Shown: positions 6,423-6,812 of the stretch, piece after piece
Layout: each line of letters begins with the position of its first letter
Numbering within the stretch: position 1 is the stretch's first letter
NCBI GenBank assembly: GCA_023403375.1
Contig: JAEYEN010000080.1
Coordinates: 1-6,812, forward strand
Direction: 5' to 3'
Length of the DNA stretch: 6,812 nucleotides
Origin: Bacillota bacterium
Lineage (GTDB): Bacteria; Bacillota; Clostridia; Christensenellales; Borkfalkiaceae
Translations under genes and position numbers: made by a program
Notes under the pieces: model-generated
What the model was told of the DNA's origin: nothing
What the model saw: only the letters and a program-made list of their open reading frames with translations
The model's database searches: none

Positions 6423-6459
6423 AAATCGATAAAAACTGAAAAGTCAAGGCGCCGCCTTA
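6423..6459 (-). terminator. Possible terminator of the flavoprotein gene
   Basis: On the minus strand AAGGC-GGC-GCCTT (6458-6446) forms a short five-base-pair GC-rich hairpin that overlaps the TAA stop codon. It is followed by an interrupted T-rich stretch (ACTTTTCAGTTTTTATCG, then more T runs). The short stem and broken U-tract make it a weak candidate, but its position right at the gene end fits. Confidence 0.45.
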
Positions 6460-6812
6460 CGATTTGCGATTAAGGTATTTGTCCTTAACGGATTTTGCGG
6501 CGATTATTCCGCTGTAAAAGGCAAACGCAAGATTATATCCGCCGCAATCCCCGTCTACGTTTAACGCTTCACCCGTGATGTAAAACCCCTTTCTCAACGT
6601 GCTTTCAAAAGTTTTATCGCAAACGTCTTTCGTTGAAATTCCGCCTTTTGTAACCTGCGCGCAATCAAACCCCGTGTTGCCGCAAACTTTCAGCGCAAAA
6701 CATTTAGCCGTTTTTGCAAGCGCTTTTTCGGTTTTGTCCGTCGAAGATTTTTCTAACGCCTTCCCAAGCATTTTGTTTACAAGTCCGCAAAAAATACCTT
6801 CGGTTTTAACAA
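6457..6812 (-). CDS. HI0933-family flavoprotein (NAD(P)/FAD-dependent oxidoreductase), C-terminal part
   Basis: The frame is open from the window's right edge, 13 codons beyond the first internal ATG at 6771, so this is the last 117 residues of a longer gene rather than a 104-residue protein. It ends with the family's characteristic C-terminal FAD-binding stretch: AQVTKGGI (51-58 of the fragment), then FESTLRKGFYITGE (68-81) and LNVDGDCGGYNL (83-94). This corresponds to the usual pattern of Q-V-T-x-GG, M-E-S, Y-F-x-GE, D-V-D-G and GGYN in HI0933/YhiN-type proteins (TIGR00275), which also include the bile-acid-pathway protein BaiN. Those are cytoplasmic FAD proteins of about 400 residues; for most members the substrate is unknown. 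The gene is on the same strand as rho but about 540 bp upstream, probably a separate unit given the hairpin at its stop. No specific reaction should be assigned from this piece. Confidence 0.93.
   Translation of the reverse strand, partial: VKTEGIFCGLVNKMLGKALEKSSTDKTEKALAKTAKCFALKVCGNTGFDCAQVTKGGISTKDVCDKTFESTLRKGFYITGEALNVDGDCGGYNLAFAFYSGIIAAKSVKDKYLNRKS

Larger units (their letters stand above)
5950..6456. other. AT-rich intergenic region upstream of rho
   Basis: About 500 bp separate rho from the flavoprotein gene on the same strand. Positions 5950-6150 and 6290-6440 are very AT-rich with many A and T runs and no supported gene. Between them, 6152-6286 is clearly less AT-rich and carries several inverted repeats. 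Promoter-like sequences for leftward transcription are at 6072-6100 and near 6291-6319. A 78-codon reading frame on the plus strand (6203-6439) has no Shine-Dalgarno site and a Lys/Ile/Asn-rich composition, so I do not call it. Confidence 0.7.

Noticed and set aside
6203..6439. 78-codon plus-strand reading frame upstream of rho
   Set aside because: It has no Shine-Dalgarno site, an AT-driven Lys/Ile/Asn composition, no recognisable domain, and it overlaps the inverted-repeat island. Chance frame is more likely.

Overview
The window looks like chromosomal DNA from a low-to-moderate-GC Bacillota, probably a Clostridia-type organism. The signs are strong GGAGG-type Shine-Dalgarno sites, AT-rich intergenic DNA, frequent AGA arginine codons, and protein versions (heterodimeric ABC exporter, stand-alone PflX-like radical SAM protein, HI0933-family flavoprotein, Rho) that resemble Clostridia homologues. 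That placement is an impression from the sequence, not a database result. There are no tRNA or rRNA genes, insertion sequences, CRISPR arrays or phage genes.

Layout. The left half reads rightward. It holds the end of an ABC exporter subunit with a degenerate ATPase site (2-343), its partner subunit with an intact site (345-2321, one base after the previous stop), and a PflX-like radical SAM protein (2368-3222). A stretch of about 360 bp with a strong hairpin terminator (3371-3410) separates these from the right half, which reads leftward. There, in transcription order, lie the end of an HI0933-family flavoprotein (6812-6457), an AT-rich gap of about 500 bp with promoter-like and inverted-repeat sequences, transcription terminator Rho (5913-4474), and a beta-class DNA methyltransferase (4493-3582) whose start lies inside the end of rho.

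How the genes work together. The two ABC proteins almost certainly form one heterodimeric exporter of the TM287/TM288 type: the first carries Asp for the catalytic Glu and Gln for the switch His, the second carries canonical residues. The radical SAM gene follows at 46 bp, behind a tandem duplication of its ribosome-binding site, and may be co-transcribed without an obvious functional link. Rho and the methyltransferase overlap by 20 bp and are probably expressed together. No restriction endonuclease is visible, so the methyltransferase may be an orphan, although the window is too short to exclude a distant partner.

Most of this is ordinary core-genome content, and I do not see a clear undescribed multi-gene system. 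The points most worth a second look are the rho/methyltransferase overlap, the cluster of mutually exclusive inverted repeats at about 6152-6286 upstream of rho, and the repeat-duplicated Shine-Dalgarno site before the radical SAM gene.
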